Below are positions 31,987-43,318 of a DNA stretch of 64,000 nucleotides, piece by piece (within the stretch, counting starts at the first letter, position 1; every line of letters starts with the position of its first letter). A model generated the notes under the pieces. That model was not told the origin of the DNA, ran no database searches, and saw only the letters and a list, made by a program, of their open reading frames with translations. This stretch comes from Mycosphaerelloides madeirae (lineage: Eukaryota; Ascomycota; Dothideomycetes; Mycosphaerellales; Mycosphaerellaceae). Position numbers and translations under genes: made by a program. The stretch spans positions 124,001-188,000 of the forward strand of contig NHNV01000013.1 of the NCBI GenBank assembly GCA_002785995.1, written 5' to 3'.

Positions 31987-34311
31987 ATGCCGGTCGTCAA
32001 AGGAGGCGTATGGACGAACATCGAGGACGAGATTCTCAAGGCCGCCGTCTCGAAATATGGCCTCAACCAGTGGGCGCGAGTCTCGTCGCTGCTGGCGCGC
32101 AAAACGGCCAAGCAGTGCAAGGCGCGGTGGACAGAGTGGCTGGATCCAGGTATCCGCAAGATCGAATGGAGCAGAGAGGAGGACGAGAAGCTGCTTCATC
32201 TCGCCAAGTTGATGCCTACGCAATGGCGTACCATTGCTCCCATCGTGGGCCGAACAGCCACTCAGTGTCTCGAGCGCTATCAGAAGCTATTGGACGAGGC
32301 AGAAGCGCGAGAGAGCGGAGAGCTGGGACTCGCTGGACCGGAAGGAGGAGAGACTCAGGCACCTTCAGCGGACGATGTCAGAAGGCTTCGACCAGGAGAA
32401 CTGGACCCAGACCCCGAGAGTAAACCCGCCAGACCAGACACCATCGACTTGGACGAAGATGAGAAGGAAATGCTGTCCGAGGCGCGTGCGCGTCTGGCAA
32501 ATACTCAGGGCAAGAAGGCCAAGCGAAAGGCGAGAGAACGGCAGTTGGAGGAGTCTCGCAGGATGGCCGTATTGCAAAAGCGGAGAGAATTGAAGAGCGC
32601 AGGTATCAATGTTAAGGTCTCGACGAAGAAGAAGGGTCAGATGGACTACAATGCAGACATTCCCTTCGAAAAAGCACCCGCGCCGGGCTTCTACGACACA
32701 CAGGACGAACAGACGCTGAATGAACGCGAGCGGGATGCCTTTGACCCTCGCAAGCAGCAACTGGCGAACAAGCGCAAAGGAGATGGTCAAGACCAAGATG
32801 GGCAAGAGCCGAAGAGGAGAAAGAATGAAAAGGATAGCGGTGCGTCTGCTTTTGCTGCGGCTGCAAAGGCTGGCCAAATGCAACGTATCCGTGAAGCAGA
32901 ACAGAGCAGCAAGCGGAGAGGTTTAGTCCTGCCAGCACCTCAGGTCAGCGAGAGCGAATTGGAAGATATCGTCAAGATGGGGATGTCCGGCGAGCGAGCA
33001 CATATGCGAGCTGGTGAAGGCGACAGTGATGCCACTCGAGGCTTGATCAGCAACTACTCCAGCACTGTTGGCGCGACTCCCATCCGCACGCCACGTGCTC
33101 CCCAGGAAGAGGACCGCATTGCCAACGAATTGAGAGATGCGAGGGCGAGGACCGAGACCCAATCAGTGCTCTTTGGTGGCGATAACACTCCCATGGCCGA
33201 GTCGGGAGCAACAACTGGTTATGGTGGTATCGCACCTTCGAAGCAAGCAATGGCTACACCAAACCCGATGGCAACTCCCCGCCGACAGAGTGGAACTACC
33301 AACGACGTGGGAGCTACTCCTCTGCGAACTCCGCGAGATAACTTCCGACTCAACCAGGAAGACGGCTCAATGCAGCTTGTTGGCCAGACGCCTCGGGATG
33401 TGCGTTTGCGAGAGCAGGCAGTTCGGAGCAAAATTCGAAGCAAGCTTGCAAGACTTCCAAAGCCACAGCAGACGGAGTGGGAGCTCGAAGCTATGCCGGA
33501 TGAGAAAGAGGAGATCTCGACCATGTCAATGCAACTCAGCGAAGAGGACGCGGCTGTTCGAGACAGGCGAAACGCCGAGCTTGCGCATGCCGCCGCTCTG
33601 GCTGATTTCCGTCTCCAGACTAAGGTTGTCCAGAAAGGGCTGCCGAGACCCAAAGTCGTTGATACCAACGCTATGCTGAAAGAGGCCCGAGCAATCACGG
33701 ATCCCATCGAACGTTCGATCGCGGAAGAAGTGGCTTTGCTTATAGCCAACGATGCTTCAAAATTTGGAGATGCTAAATTGCATGAAAAAAGCCGGCCCAT
33801 CGAGTTGTTCGCAGAGAAAGCACTGCAGAATGCGCAGATGGAAATCATCCTCGAGATGGGACAAGACGCCGACCGTTCTCAATTCGGCAAGGCCTTTGAG
33901 ATCGAGTGGGAGAAGGCACATGCTAGCACCATTCTCCCGGGTCTCGCAGGGTACGCCGAAGACGATCTTGACGAGGAGCAACTTCTCGTTGAAGCTTTCG
34001 ACAATATCCAGGAATCAATAATTAAGACTTCCGAGAAAGGCAACGCGCTGGAGAAGAAGCTCGCGAAAGTCCAGGGCGGATATCTCGAGAGACAGAAGAA
34101 ATTGCGGGCGAAGATATCGGAAGCGAGTGAGGCTTTGGCGAAGACGAAACTGGATGTTGAGATTAGCAGGCAGGCGTATGTCGGTGAGGAAGGCGCTATT
34201 CAGGGACGATTGGAGGCGCTCAGGGATGAGCTTGCACTTGTCAGTCGGCGGGAGCGAGAGGCACAAGAGGTGTACAGGAGCAGGAAGGATGAGTTGACGG
34301 CATTGCACTGA
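31987..34311 (+). CDS. cef1: Pre-mRNA-splicing factor Cef1/Cdc5
   Basis: Intron-free 774-residue protein. Two Myb repeats open it: GGVWTNIEDEILKAAVSKYG with QWARVSSLLARKTAKQCKAR (residues 6-53), then IEWSREEDEKLLHLAKLMP with RTIAPIVGRTATQCLERY. They are followed by a Lys/Arg-rich helical segment, a middle with repeated TP motifs (GATPIRTP, GATPLRTP) likely to be phosphorylated, and a coiled-coil C-terminus. This is the layout and length of Cef1/Cdc5, a core subunit of the Prp19/NineTeen complex needed for spliceosome activation. Function is taken from the family. The gene is conserved and unrelated to the neighbouring cluster. Confidence 0.96.
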   Translation: MPVVKGGVWTNIEDEILKAAVSKYGLNQWARVSSLLARKTAKQCKARWTEWLDPGIRKIEWSREEDEKLLHLAKLMPTQWRTIAPIVGRTATQCLERYQKLLDEAEARESGELGLAGPEGGETQAPSADDVRRLRPGELDPDPESKPARPDTIDLDEDEKEMLSEARARLANTQGKKAKRKARERQLEESRRMAVLQKRRELKSAGINVKVSTKKKGQMDYNADIPFEKAPAPGFYDTQDEQTLNERERDAFDPRKQQLANKRKGDGQDQDGQEPKRRKNEKDSGASAFAAAAKAGQMQRIREAEQSSKRRGLVLPAPQVSESELEDIVKMGMSGERAHMRAGEGDSDATRGLISNYSSTVGATPIRTPRAPQEEDRIANELRDARARTETQSVLFGGDNTPMAESGATTGYGGIAPSKQAMATPNPMATPRRQSGTTNDVGATPLRTPRDNFRLNQEDGSMQLVGQTPRDVRLREQAVRSKIRSKLARLPKPQQTEWELEAMPDEKEEISTMSMQLSEEDAAVRDRRNAELAHAAALADFRLQTKVVQKGLPRPKVVDTNAMLKEARAITDPIERSIAEEVALLIANDASKFGDAKLHEKSRPIELFAEKALQNAQMEIILEMGQDADRSQFGKAFEIEWEKAHASTILPGLAGYAEDDLDEEQLLVEAFDNIQESIIKTSEKGNALEKKLAKVQGGYLERQKKLRAKISEASEALAKTKLDVEISRQAYVGEEGAIQGRLEALRDELALVSRREREAQEVYRSRKDELTALH

Positions 34312-34755
34312 TGTGGATGGATGGCGTATGAATATAGACTGAGCAGGCTAACCTTCACACCTAGATCTTTTTCTCTCCCGCGTGGATATTCTTCCAACAT
34401 CTTCATAATCGCCGCATTTCCTAATCACTTTGATATGACCATTGCGCTGGCTCCCCGATTGTTCACTGCATCCCCGACAAGATCAGGATTGACACAAAGA
34501 ATGACCTGTTTCTCCTTTCTCATTTCAAATCAGTCGATCAAATCACACGATGTTGAAACGTATACTGAACTTCCAGCATCGCAATTTATCTACTTCATCC
34601 TGCACATACAAACACAATTACTGTCAACAACCTCTACACATTTTACACACCCCAGCCCTTCCCCTCCACTCTTTAACTCACCCGCCCTTCTTATTGCCAA
34701 AAGTAGGTCCACCCCCCCCTCCGGCGCCAACACATCCGGGGGCTTCTTACTACCA
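34312..34755. other. Convergent intergenic region
   Basis: 444 bp between the stops of cef1 and the convergent gene. It is AT-richer than the flanks, with C-rich runs near 34640-34720. It presumably contains both polyadenylation regions. No gene seen. Confidence 0.4.
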
Positions 34756-36273
34756 CTAGCGGCCACACTCCTCTTCCTCTCCATCCTTCTGGAAAGTAGG
34801 ACTATACCCCTCCTCCGCCATCGCCTCATCAGACCTCACAGCCCCAGTAGCCACGGAGAGGCCGGGGAGGAGTTTCTCGCGCAGGGAGACGCGGCGGTTG
34901 TGGTTTGATGCTGGAGGTTCGGAGGAAGTTTTGGAGGAAGTTGAGGTGGAGGAATTGTCTTTACTCGTCCAGTTCGTGATCCGGAAACCTCTCGGAGGGA
35001 GAGAAGGTGGTGGTCCGGAGGAGGAGTTGGTGTCTTGGCTTGTTTTGTTCATGATTCGTAAGGCTCCTCGTCTGGGGGGCGAAGGCTCAGCAGAAGACGA
35101 CCACGTCGCTGCTCCTCCATTTTGCGTCAGCGCAGTCGCATCCGAAGCATTGGACCACGTCCCCCCTCCCACTCCAAGATCATCCCAAGCCGGATTCACA
35201 GGCCTCATATCCTTCGGACTCGCCACAAACTCCATCTCACCATACATCTTCTCCTCCCTATACTCATTCCCATGCACATCGACGGCACCAGACACAACCT
35301 CCCGCTTCGGTTTACGATCCAGAAAAAGATGTCCAAAGCCTATCTTTCCGTCTTTGATATCTCGGATCTTCTCTTTAACCCAAGTGAGACCAGGGCTCGT
35401 ATTCTCTTCTAATTTTTGCTCGACCCGCGCCTGGCGACTCATTCGCTTCCTAGGATCGCGGCGGCCTAGATCTCTACCGTAGGACGGTTGCCGGAAGCCT
35501 AGTGAGTCAGTGGAGCAAGTATACGACGCCTTCCTCTTAATCGTAGCCGGCCAGAGCGTCGCCCACTCCCCCTCGGGAAAAACGCCCTGGGATTTCGTGG
35601 CGTCTTTGAAATAGCGGAGAGGAGCGGAGATATTAGGATTGTGCTGGATCAGGCCGAGGAGGTATGCTGTTACGCCGATGTAGTACGCACAACGGCCTGT
35701 GGTGGCGGCGCCCATGCCATAGTGTTTGGCGAGACAAAGGGCGACGTGAGATTGTCTCAGGGCTTTCTTGAGTTCTTCTTGGCCGAGGGCCGTGCTGTTT
35801 AGAAGCTGAACAACAGGTAGGAGTTCGAGTTTGATGAGGATTGCGAGGCCGCTGGTGAGCGGGACGGTATTGGATATCAGGATGGCTTTTCCTAGATTTG
35901 TGGAGGGGACGATCTCGTCGATGGCTGGGGTGTTGTCGGAACCTTCTGAGCCGAATGAATTGTATCTTGGTGCATTGAAGTCTCCGGGAGAGAAGGAGTT
36001 CAGCGCTGAGCGGCCCCCTGACGTGTTTCCTGAGTCTGAGCTTTCACCGCTACCCGGTCCTTTCGAGGAAGAAGTCTGTGTTAGGACCGACGGAAGAGGT
36101 TTATTCCGGCGACCAGCCAAAGTGTTCGAGTCGGCGGACGAGTCATGGTCCTCAATCTCTCGAATAGCATCTTGTTTCGTTGCCCATTCGCGCTGCTGTT
36201 GAATTGGATCCTCGTCTGGTCCGATGCCTAGTGGAGGAACCGAGTCGCGAAGGCACAGATCGAATTCTGCCAT
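34756..36273 (-). CDS. Uncharacterised fungal protein with disordered ends
   Basis: Intron-free 505-residue protein that I cannot assign to a named family. Residues about 35-115 and 370-505 are Ser/Gly/Pro-rich and probably disordered. A more ordered core (about 120-240) is helical: LGKAILISNTVPLTSGLAIL, QEELKKALRQSHVALCLAKH and AYYIGVTAYLLGLIQH. A basic Arg/Lys-rich segment follows (RRDPRKRMSRQARVEQK). No signal peptide, catalytic motif or clear membrane helix is visible. The continuous 1.5 kb frame and a clean start at 36273 support a real gene. Confidence 0.75.
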   Translation of the reverse strand: MAEFDLCLRDSVPPLGIGPDEDPIQQQREWATKQDAIREIEDHDSSADSNTLAGRRNKPLPSVLTQTSSSKGPGSGESSDSGNTSGGRSALNSFSPGDFNAPRYNSFGSEGSDNTPAIDEIVPSTNLGKAILISNTVPLTSGLAILIKLELLPVVQLLNSTALGQEELKKALRQSHVALCLAKHYGMGAATTGRCAYYIGVTAYLLGLIQHNPNISAPLRYFKDATKSQGVFPEGEWATLWPATIKRKASYTCSTDSLGFRQPSYGRDLGRRDPRKRMSRQARVEQKLEENTSPGLTWVKEKIRDIKDGKIGFGHLFLDRKPKREVVSGAVDVHGNEYREEKMYGEMEFVASPKDMRPVNPAWDDLGVGGGTWSNASDATALTQNGGAATWSSSAEPSPPRRGALRIMNKTSQDTNSSSGPPPSLPPRGFRITNWTSKDNSSTSTSSKTSSEPPASNHNRRVSLREKLLPGLSVATGAVRSDEAMAEEGYSPTFQKDGEEEECGR

Positions 36274-36501
36274 ATCTCCCAGCCACGCGAATTATTTCTG
36301 AGAAGAGCGGATGCAGGGTCCATTAGAATTTGCTCTGCTGAGCTTTCATGAGGAAGTAGCATATTGTTCTTTGTGAAGATTGGCAGATTTGCCGGCTTTG
36401 GATATCAGTGGGTAAGTAAGATTTTCTTGGTGAGACAAAGACGAACAGAGTCAATAGAGAAAAGTGGAGAGATGATGGGAGATGTCAAAGGCATAATTTA
36501 T

Positions 36502-37337
36502 TCAAGGGAGCGACGTCGTCGATACTCGACCGTCAAGGCATTGTAGACGCAGAGTGACGGTCGACTCGGTCTTGCAGTGAATGGTAGGAGAAAAAATCTC
36601 GCAGTCCTCGATATCGAGATTTCTGGCGCAATACGAAACCTGTTGAAGCATAGTATCAGATGTTGTAGCTTCTTGTGTTGTTACTGATGGCAAAGGAGTA
36701 TTGAACACAACATGGAAGCCGACGCTCAGAATCTTGAAAGCCCTGGCTTCGACCGGTTCTAGCAGCACTCGATCTCAGCTGCAGAGCAGGTATTCGCACT
36801 GGGTCAACGCAATCAGGAATTGTAACCAGTATTACAGGTAATTGGGGACCTTCTCGATGGATGCAGACCGCAGCCGCAAACAAACAAAGTTGGGGCAGTA
36901 CCTGTATCACAAGGTCCCTCGTGATGTGTGCCTCAACCCTCCATACATGTACTCACATGGCTTGACATCATGGCGTTTGAAATACACCAGGAGACGCGTC
37001 CGAACGGGTTCAAGGCGCATGTGGACCTTGCAGGCAGCTGCACAAGATCCCGATCAACAAAGGGTGAAGACACAGGGACCACAGCCAATGATGAATTCAG
37101 CCAGCCATGATCGAAAGTAGTGGAAGCGGCCTCTCGCTCCTGCAGCGCGACGAAGAAATCTATCGGACCGTTGTTTTTGATCTCGTATTCGAACGGGAAC
37201 GGATAGACGCAGAAGGCAAACTGATAAAGCTGTTCATGTGCCTCGCGGGAACCAGAACCAGTTCGCCGGTATGCCGCAGAAAAGAAGCTGAGCCATTGGA
37301 TTGGCCGTCCCCAATCGAAGAGTGCAGGTAGTACCAA
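36502..37337 (-). CDS. Possible multi-exon hypothetical gene (weak)
   Basis: Two open stretches could be exons of one minus-strand gene. The first (about 36970-37337) includes FCVYPFPFEYEIKNNGPIDF and ends at a good donor, CAT|GTGAGT, near 36957. The second (36502 to about 36770) includes VGFHVVFNTPLPSV and four spaced Cys residues. I could not fix the joining intron, find a convincing ATG or recognise a family. It may equally be a decayed gene or non-coding. Confidence 0.25.
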
Positions 37338-38274
37338 ACGCGGAGGGGTGCCTGGAATGTCTATTTCTTTGTCTGTGACGAAAAGGAACTCCTGGCGTAC
37401 AGCAGGCAGCCCTTCCCGCGAAGTACATGAACCCCTGCGAGCAATGCCAAATGACAGGAGTACGTATCAAGGGACTGACACATGTGCTTACCCGTTAGTC
37501 CGGTTGCACGGATGTAAGCAGATGGCCGGATTGGAAGTCAAAGAGGATTGAGTGGTGGGGGTTGAAGCCGAAGGAAGTAGGTGTGGTCTTTTGTCTTGTT
37601 GTGCGGCACCGCTTTTAGTAGAGCGGAGCGTGGACCGTGGATGTTTGCAGGCGGTTAAGAGTCGAATTGGTCGGACGTGGTTCCACGAGGGTGAAACAAA
37701 GAAACCTTGGAAGCCGACATGTTGACTTGCATGCTGGGCGCTACGGATCCCGAGCACGAATTTGTTGAGGAGGAATTGGGAGCTCTCAGACCGCCAGAGC
37801 GACGTCCGCCGCCTTTGATGAGCAGGAGAGGTTGAGATACAGTAGGAGTGTTGGACGTTGGAGGATTGGCTTGGTTCGAAACGCCTTTGGGTGTTAACGC
37901 GTGGTGTGGGCGAATCAAAATATTGCGTGGGTTTATCGGCTGCAGTTGGAGATGGGGCGTCTCCCGAAGACTTGGTGAGTTGTCACATGCGGCCAATGAG
38001 TTAGTTGATGGGCTAGCTGCCTTTCCTACGCACGCTCTGCCAGTCAAGAGGACGAGAGCAGCGAGCTCCACTGCAGCAGCGAGGCAGACGGAAGAGCTGT
38101 GGGAGGGGGCGAGGAGGTGAGGTAGCTGGCGAAGGGGCCCGTTAGTTTCGAACGAGCATCTCTTTTCTCACTGTAAGCGCGACGAACAGCGCGGGTTCGA
38201 TGCAGTAAGAGATGCGGAAGCGACGAGTCATGTTTGGGAGTGCCGAAGGGAAGGGGCCATCCACACACATCGGG

Positions 38275-38302
38275 ATGATCCATGATCCATGATCCATGAT
38301 CC
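38275..38302. repeat. Tandem 7-bp repeat (ATGATCC)x4
   Basis: Four perfect head-to-tail copies of ATGATCC followed by ATGG. It lies in non-coding sequence upstream of the gp1-like gene. A likely polymorphic minisatellite; no function is implied. Confidence 0.95.
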
Positions 38303-39000
38303 ATGGCGGCAGAAAACACATGGATGCCGGGCTGCAGGAGTGTGGGAGCTTCTGGCGCGGACCGCTGCACACAAACGCAGGCACCGCTCCAATTGGACAG
38401 TCGAACGAACTGCTTGAAAGGCTACTGCGGGCTGCCGTCGCCTGGCTCGGAGGTGATAGGACAGCTGCGGAGACGAATCGCTGGCGAGTGCAGAGTGCAG
38501 AGCGTCGACTCATCGTTGGGCTGGCAAAGAAGGCCAGATGATGTGTTCGTGCGTAGGAGCGAGGAGCAGCAGAAGGGGTGAGGAGTGTTGGTAGCAGAGA
38601 GTGACTCGTGCGCGGCCGTGGAATCGAGTCTGGATGTGGGAGCAGGTCGGGAGAAGTGCGTAAGAAGGTCGTCGTCGTATCGTCGTCGTCGCACCACCGC
38701 CCACGGCGAGAGAGCGCCGAACTGAAAAGGCTTTTTCTTCGCCACGCTCTGCGTCTGCTTACGGCAGCGCCACCGCCGCATCAAACCATATTATCATCGT
38801 ACGGAGGATGCGGTCGTCGTAGGTTCAGGACGACGGGCCAAGGTCGACGTGTGGACGTTCAGCTTCGGTCGGCTGCACATCCTCGCATCCTGCTCACACA
38901 TCCTCCTTCGCTGCCGACCTATCCACCCATGCACGTCGTGTCCGATGCACGCCTGCAGCAGCTTGCACCAAGTCCAGGATAGCTGAGTTGGGCCCGCCCG

Positions 39001-39022
39001 CCTGCCTGCCTGCCTGCCTGCC
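39001..39022. repeat. CCTG microsatellite
   Basis: Five and a half perfect CCTG units in the pyrimidine-rich probable leader of the gp1-like gene. Confidence 0.95.
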
Positions 39023-39734
39023 GATGCCAAAAGCAGCTCCTCGCTCCGCCCCTTTCCCATCCGCCTGCTCCGCGCAGTCTTTCGCTTTCTACGTTACGTC
39101 TGCCCCTTCGCTCGCCTCCCACAGCACACATCGCACCGCACATCATATTCTCAGCTCGCAACCCACGCTCCCGGCAATCACGAAGACTCATACCGGACCG
39201 CGGACCCGGAAGACACTACCGGGCCACTCGCATTTAAATTCGAGTCATCTTACTGGCTCGTTGGGCATAACGCTCCCGCCACTCGATTAAACTACTTGGC
39301 CCAAGCAGACGTCAAAGCGCAAAAGCCCCTTGGTCTAGTCGGCACACCTAGGCACCATCCATATTGCATATACCGCTCCTACGCACTCGTCCAGCCTCTT
39401 CTCTTCTTTGCGCACTTCGCACCAGAGCCTCCGACACCATTACTAACCATCCGCCAACTTCCTACGCCCCGTCGCTTCGAGGTCTTTCTGGATCTCGCCA
39501 CCGATTTGGAAACGCTCTCCAAATCAACAACAACAACAACATCATCTCAATGTACAGACGACAGCAGGCCGCAGCAACTTCATCCTCCTCCCGCCCTCCA
39601 CTCCAACACCGTCGGCCGGGCGGTCCTCGATAAACGACACGAACACCTTCACGACACTGGATTACCACTGGATCACCACCACGATTTAACTCCGACGACA
39701 AGAGGCGCGTCTGGACGCCTCGCCATCCCTCTCG

Positions 39735-40994
39735 ATGGCAACATTCCAGACACAAGGCTACCCGATCCCTCCCCCAAACTTCGGAGGCTACTCATATTGC
39801 ACGCCTCCAACGACGCCCCCGACCACCGGAGGATATGCCTACTACTCGCCGCGACAATTTAGGCCCGCATATCAAGGCCATGCGCGACGAGCCACCGGCG
39901 ACGGCACGACTTACACCTACACCTACACCTCGACGACCCCATCCTCGCGCAAACCCGCGCACCATGCGACTCCAGAGTACGCTTACAATACCTCTGCGCG
40001 CTCGACGCCGCAGCGCAATACCGACTATGTAAGTGGCTCTGATCGCAAGCGCGACAGCACCCGATATCACTACCAATATCGGGCGCCCGACGACGGTGCC
40101 AAGCAACAGCGCAAGTACTCGAGCAGCAGCAAGCACTACTCCACGCGTCCCGTACATGTCCCTGAAGACTACTACAACGACCGTTCCTACGAGTATCTGC
40201 CCCGCTACGAACAGTATGAATCGCGACCGCCGCCCTACAAGCGTCAGCAGTCCTACCACGAGAGTCGAGCTGATCGTCGCTATCATGATCAGGTCCCCAT
40301 CTACACCCATGCCGCAGACACTTCTACGAGTGCACGCCCTCGTCGCGCATCTTACACCACCTCGAAACCGACAACTTCCTCACGCAATCCGCCTCCGCGA
40401 TCTCGGCCGAGCACAGCCTCCAAGGGCATCCGACCGGAGGCGACAGCGGAAGATGCTCGACGCGCGGGCATCCCTGCCGGCTACAACTGCAAGAACTGGG
40501 ATCCGACCGAAGAGCCCATCCTCCTGCTAGGCAGCGTCTTCGATGCCAACTCGCTTGGGAAGTGGATCTACGATTGGACCGTCTACTTCTACGGCTCCGC
40601 CACGCCCATGTCAGAGGTGGCCGGTGAACTCTGGCTATTACTCATACAGCTGGCGCACAAGGTCAGGCGCGCTGAGGAAACCATGCCGCGCATCCGTGCC
40701 CAGGCATCCAAGGACATGGTCGACGACTTCCTCGACTCCGGTGAGCGCCTGTGGCAACGCTTCAACAAACTTCTCAAGATCTGCGAGCACTTCATGTGGA
40801 AGGCCGCCAAGAAGGAGTGTGGCAACGCCGAGACCATCACCATGGGCAAGAACAGCGGCTGCGAGTTCGTCGATGCCATCTTCGGACGGGATCGCGAGCT
40901 CGGACGCACGGAGAAGTTGATGACTGGCATGCGTCTCTGGAGCATGCGATTCGACGCTAACTGCGAGGACATCCTGCGCAACCCCACGGCATAG
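39735..40994 (+). CDS. Conserved fungal protein, 'vegetative cell wall protein gp1'-like
   Basis: Intron-free 419-residue protein. Residues 1 to about 245 are a Tyr/Pro/Ser/Arg-rich low-complexity region, probably disordered and with no signal peptide despite the database-style name. The C-terminal 165 residues are a folded-looking conserved domain: NCKNWDPTEEPILLLGSVFD, SLGKWIYDWTVYFYGSATPM, then a helical run with RLWQRFNKLLKICEHFMW. This combination is widespread in filamentous ascomycetes but has no known biochemical role. The very long upstream region without another gene suggests a long leader or complex promoter. Confidence 0.8.
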   Translation: MATFQTQGYPIPPPNFGGYSYCTPPTTPPTTGGYAYYSPRQFRPAYQGHARRATGDGTTYTYTYTSTTPSSRKPAHHATPEYAYNTSARSTPQRNTDYVSGSDRKRDSTRYHYQYRAPDDGAKQQRKYSSSSKHYSTRPVHVPEDYYNDRSYEYLPRYEQYESRPPPYKRQQSYHESRADRRYHDQVPIYTHAADTSTSARPRRASYTTSKPTTSSRNPPPRSRPSTASKGIRPEATAEDARRAGIPAGYNCKNWDPTEEPILLLGSVFDANSLGKWIYDWTVYFYGSATPMSEVAGELWLLLIQLAHKVRRAEETMPRIRAQASKDMVDDFLDSGERLWQRFNKLLKICEHFMWKAAKKECGNAETITMGKNSGCEFVDAIFGRDRELGRTEKLMTGMRLWSMRFDANCEDILRNPTA

Positions 40995-43318
40995 CGAGGC
41001 GAATCGATTGTCTTGGTGGCTGGCTGCTGCCTGGGAGTCACATCACATCACATCCTACGAGGGCGTCTCGTCACATCCTCCTCGCTTCTGACTTGTCATT
41101 GCATTGCTTTGCCTTCTCGATACCCAACGACGTTTTTCATCATCATTATTTCGGATACACAGGCGCGGAGTTTCGGCACGACAAACAAGAGAGTACTGGA
41201 TTACTACGGATCATCTTTCTTCACTTCAATGGAGCAACTGGGGGAATACCAAAAAAGGAACTTGTAAGACTAACATCGGTGGCGGGATCATGCGTGTGAG
41301 TCATCATCGTTCTTGAGCGTTTCATCATTTGCATGGATGGGACATGGGACGGAACGGAGAGGAAAAAAAGTTGGTTTTTGCTTTGCAGATACCCATTTAC
41401 GCAAGTTCTGGTCTGGTTTCAATGGTGCTACTTGGGAGGTGATGTAGTGTATTAGTTTTGCTTCATTCTTACTTAGATCTCTGATCCAAATTCAAAAACA
41501 CCAGGATATCGATACTTTCCGTCTCCGTCCTCATCCTTATTATCGCCTCATGGTCGCTCTCTAACAGTATTCGTTTCAACCTGAGACGTCGTCACACGAT
41601 ACTTCCCTGGTGTGCGTGCGCGCGGCAGGACCCTCCCTTCCCTTCCCTTCCCTTCCCTTCCCACGTGGTGAAAGTGAAGAAGGCTTTGCCCCGGAACATA
41701 ATAAAGCTCGGACTCCGATATGCGCAAAATCCCAAGTCGAATCATGTTGGTGGAGGAGAAGGATGAAGTGTGGTTAAGATTCGGAGCTGATCCTTTCCTT
41801 CTTGCCTCCGGGTGCTTGCGTGAACTCCTGCGCAGGCAGCTGGGAGCAGGGATCTTCGTTTCTCGTTGTATTTTTGAGTTCGCATGTGGTGGGATGGAGG
41901 GATCAGGTGATGAGGTTTCTTTGGTGGGTGGTGGTAAGCGCGGCTCTTTCTCCTCACATCAACCTCCGTCACTTCTGTCTCTTATCCCACATCGTCAGCG
42001 AACAAGAAGCTGGACATGGGCGCTTACAATCAGCCCTCCCTCCTTCCTCTTTCGACGCGCTCTTGCTAGAAGGTGTGATGGAACTTTCAGCCTTACCACC
42101 TTCTACCCAGTAAAGACGCTGACAGCCACACCACCAGTCATGCACAGAAGCTACCGGTGGCTGACTTGCATGTACACATCTCGAAGTCTGTGCTTACTAT
42201 CTATAGGAATCCTTCTGACGGCAGCTGACGAGAGAGCTGAATGAGAGCTGGTTCGGATGATCGACGAGTATGACGGTGCCGAAGGAGTAGATTTTGGTGT
42301 GAGTAAATGCAGTCCGACTGCTGGATGCTGGAGCGGATCCGAACCGGCATTGGGAATAAGAATAGAAAGCTGTACATCTGGATTGCCGTCTTACGAGCGA
42401 GGTGCCTTCTGCATACCCCAATGCCATTCGGTCCCGACTGCAGGCGCTCGGGGCAGCTGAGGCATGTATGTCTCAGAAGCGATACATATGCCGGCAGTGT
42501 TGTTGGCGTTGGGATTTCTGGGGGCCTTTTGTTCACCTGTGGGTACTGATCTTCTCTTCCATGCACGACATCGCGGGTCGGTTCGAGGGGAGGGCTGGCG
42601 GGATTCAATTGCCTTGAATCACTGTGACTGTGAGTGAGTATCCTCTAAAAGGAGTGCAGACTGCCCCTGGTGGTCCCTGATGGCGTACGTATATCCGGCA
42701 GAACGTGACATGCCCATCCACGACATTTACCCTTCATTGCTTCATCCCAAAAGTTCCCCACTTTTCCGCTCTAACTGACCTTCCCCCAAAAAGAGCACTG
42801 AAAGGAGCCCTGTCCTTGCCGGAATCACTGTTCCTCCTCCCTCGGCGTGCTGACGATTCCGTTCGATCTCTAGGCGGTGTCGATCTCTCTTGGTGGTCTC
42901 TCGACCTTCTCCGTGTGGTCTCAATGTTGGAGCGACTTCTTCTCACACTCCCAGATCCATCTTTGTGGTCGCTAGTCTTGCAAGTTTCAATTTCAGGTGA
43001 TCGTTTCTTGTAGGTTGGGACTCGATGCTGTTCCGTGAGATGCGCAACCACCTTTCCCATACGTAGGATACAGTGATTTCTCGCCAGATCTATTGCCACC
43101 GTCCTTGTGTCTGCGATCGTTTCGATTGCTAACTTGATTATCTGAAGTTTCCCTTTCTGCCGTCAAAGCACTCTGCTCGTCACTTGTGTGGATGGTGAGT
43201 GACGAGGAAGGAGAAGCTTCCTATGATGGCCCTATAGTTTTTCCCAGTTCCTTGGTCGATATGCTTCCATGAATACGATCATCGCCTGTGTGATTCCGTG
43301 AAGTCTGCTCTGCCGGTT
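40995..43318. other. Intergenic region, with a possible decayed tail of the adjacent NLR-like gene
   Basis: Nothing convincing is encoded between 40995 and about 42730; open frames there are short and unlike any family I know. A CCCTT microsatellite lies inside. From 42734 to 43318 the minus strand shows broken polar frames, for example RRHKDGGNRSGEKSL and an Arg/Ser-rich piece ending at 42734, with stops and frameshifts between them. These could be the eroded C-terminal tail of the pseudogene at 43319-45903. Confidence 0.4.
41634..41662. repeat. (CCCTT)n microsatellite
   Basis: About five perfect CCCTT units, non-coding, ending just before a CACGTG E-box-like hexamer at 41663-41668. Confidence 0.9.

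Larger units (their letters stand above)
37338..39734. other. Long low-information region upstream of the gp1-like gene
   Basis: 2.4 kb with only weak coding signal. A 138-residue minus-strand frame at 37655-38071 begins MELAALVLLTGRACVGKA, vaguely like a signal peptide, but has no motif. From about 38600 the plus strand becomes C/T-rich with simple repeats, and this probably forms the long promoter and leader of the downstream gene. CAA repeats occur near 39528-39540. No RNA gene was recognised. Confidence 0.35.

Noticed and set aside
37655..38071. Small secreted protein
   Set aside because: The start is mildly hydrophobic, but Arg and Lys interrupt it, there is no cysteine pattern, and the rest is low complexity.
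41720..42244. 174-codon plus-strand frame
   Set aside because: No motif and no family resemblance; it sits in a low-information intergenic stretch and looks like a chance frame.
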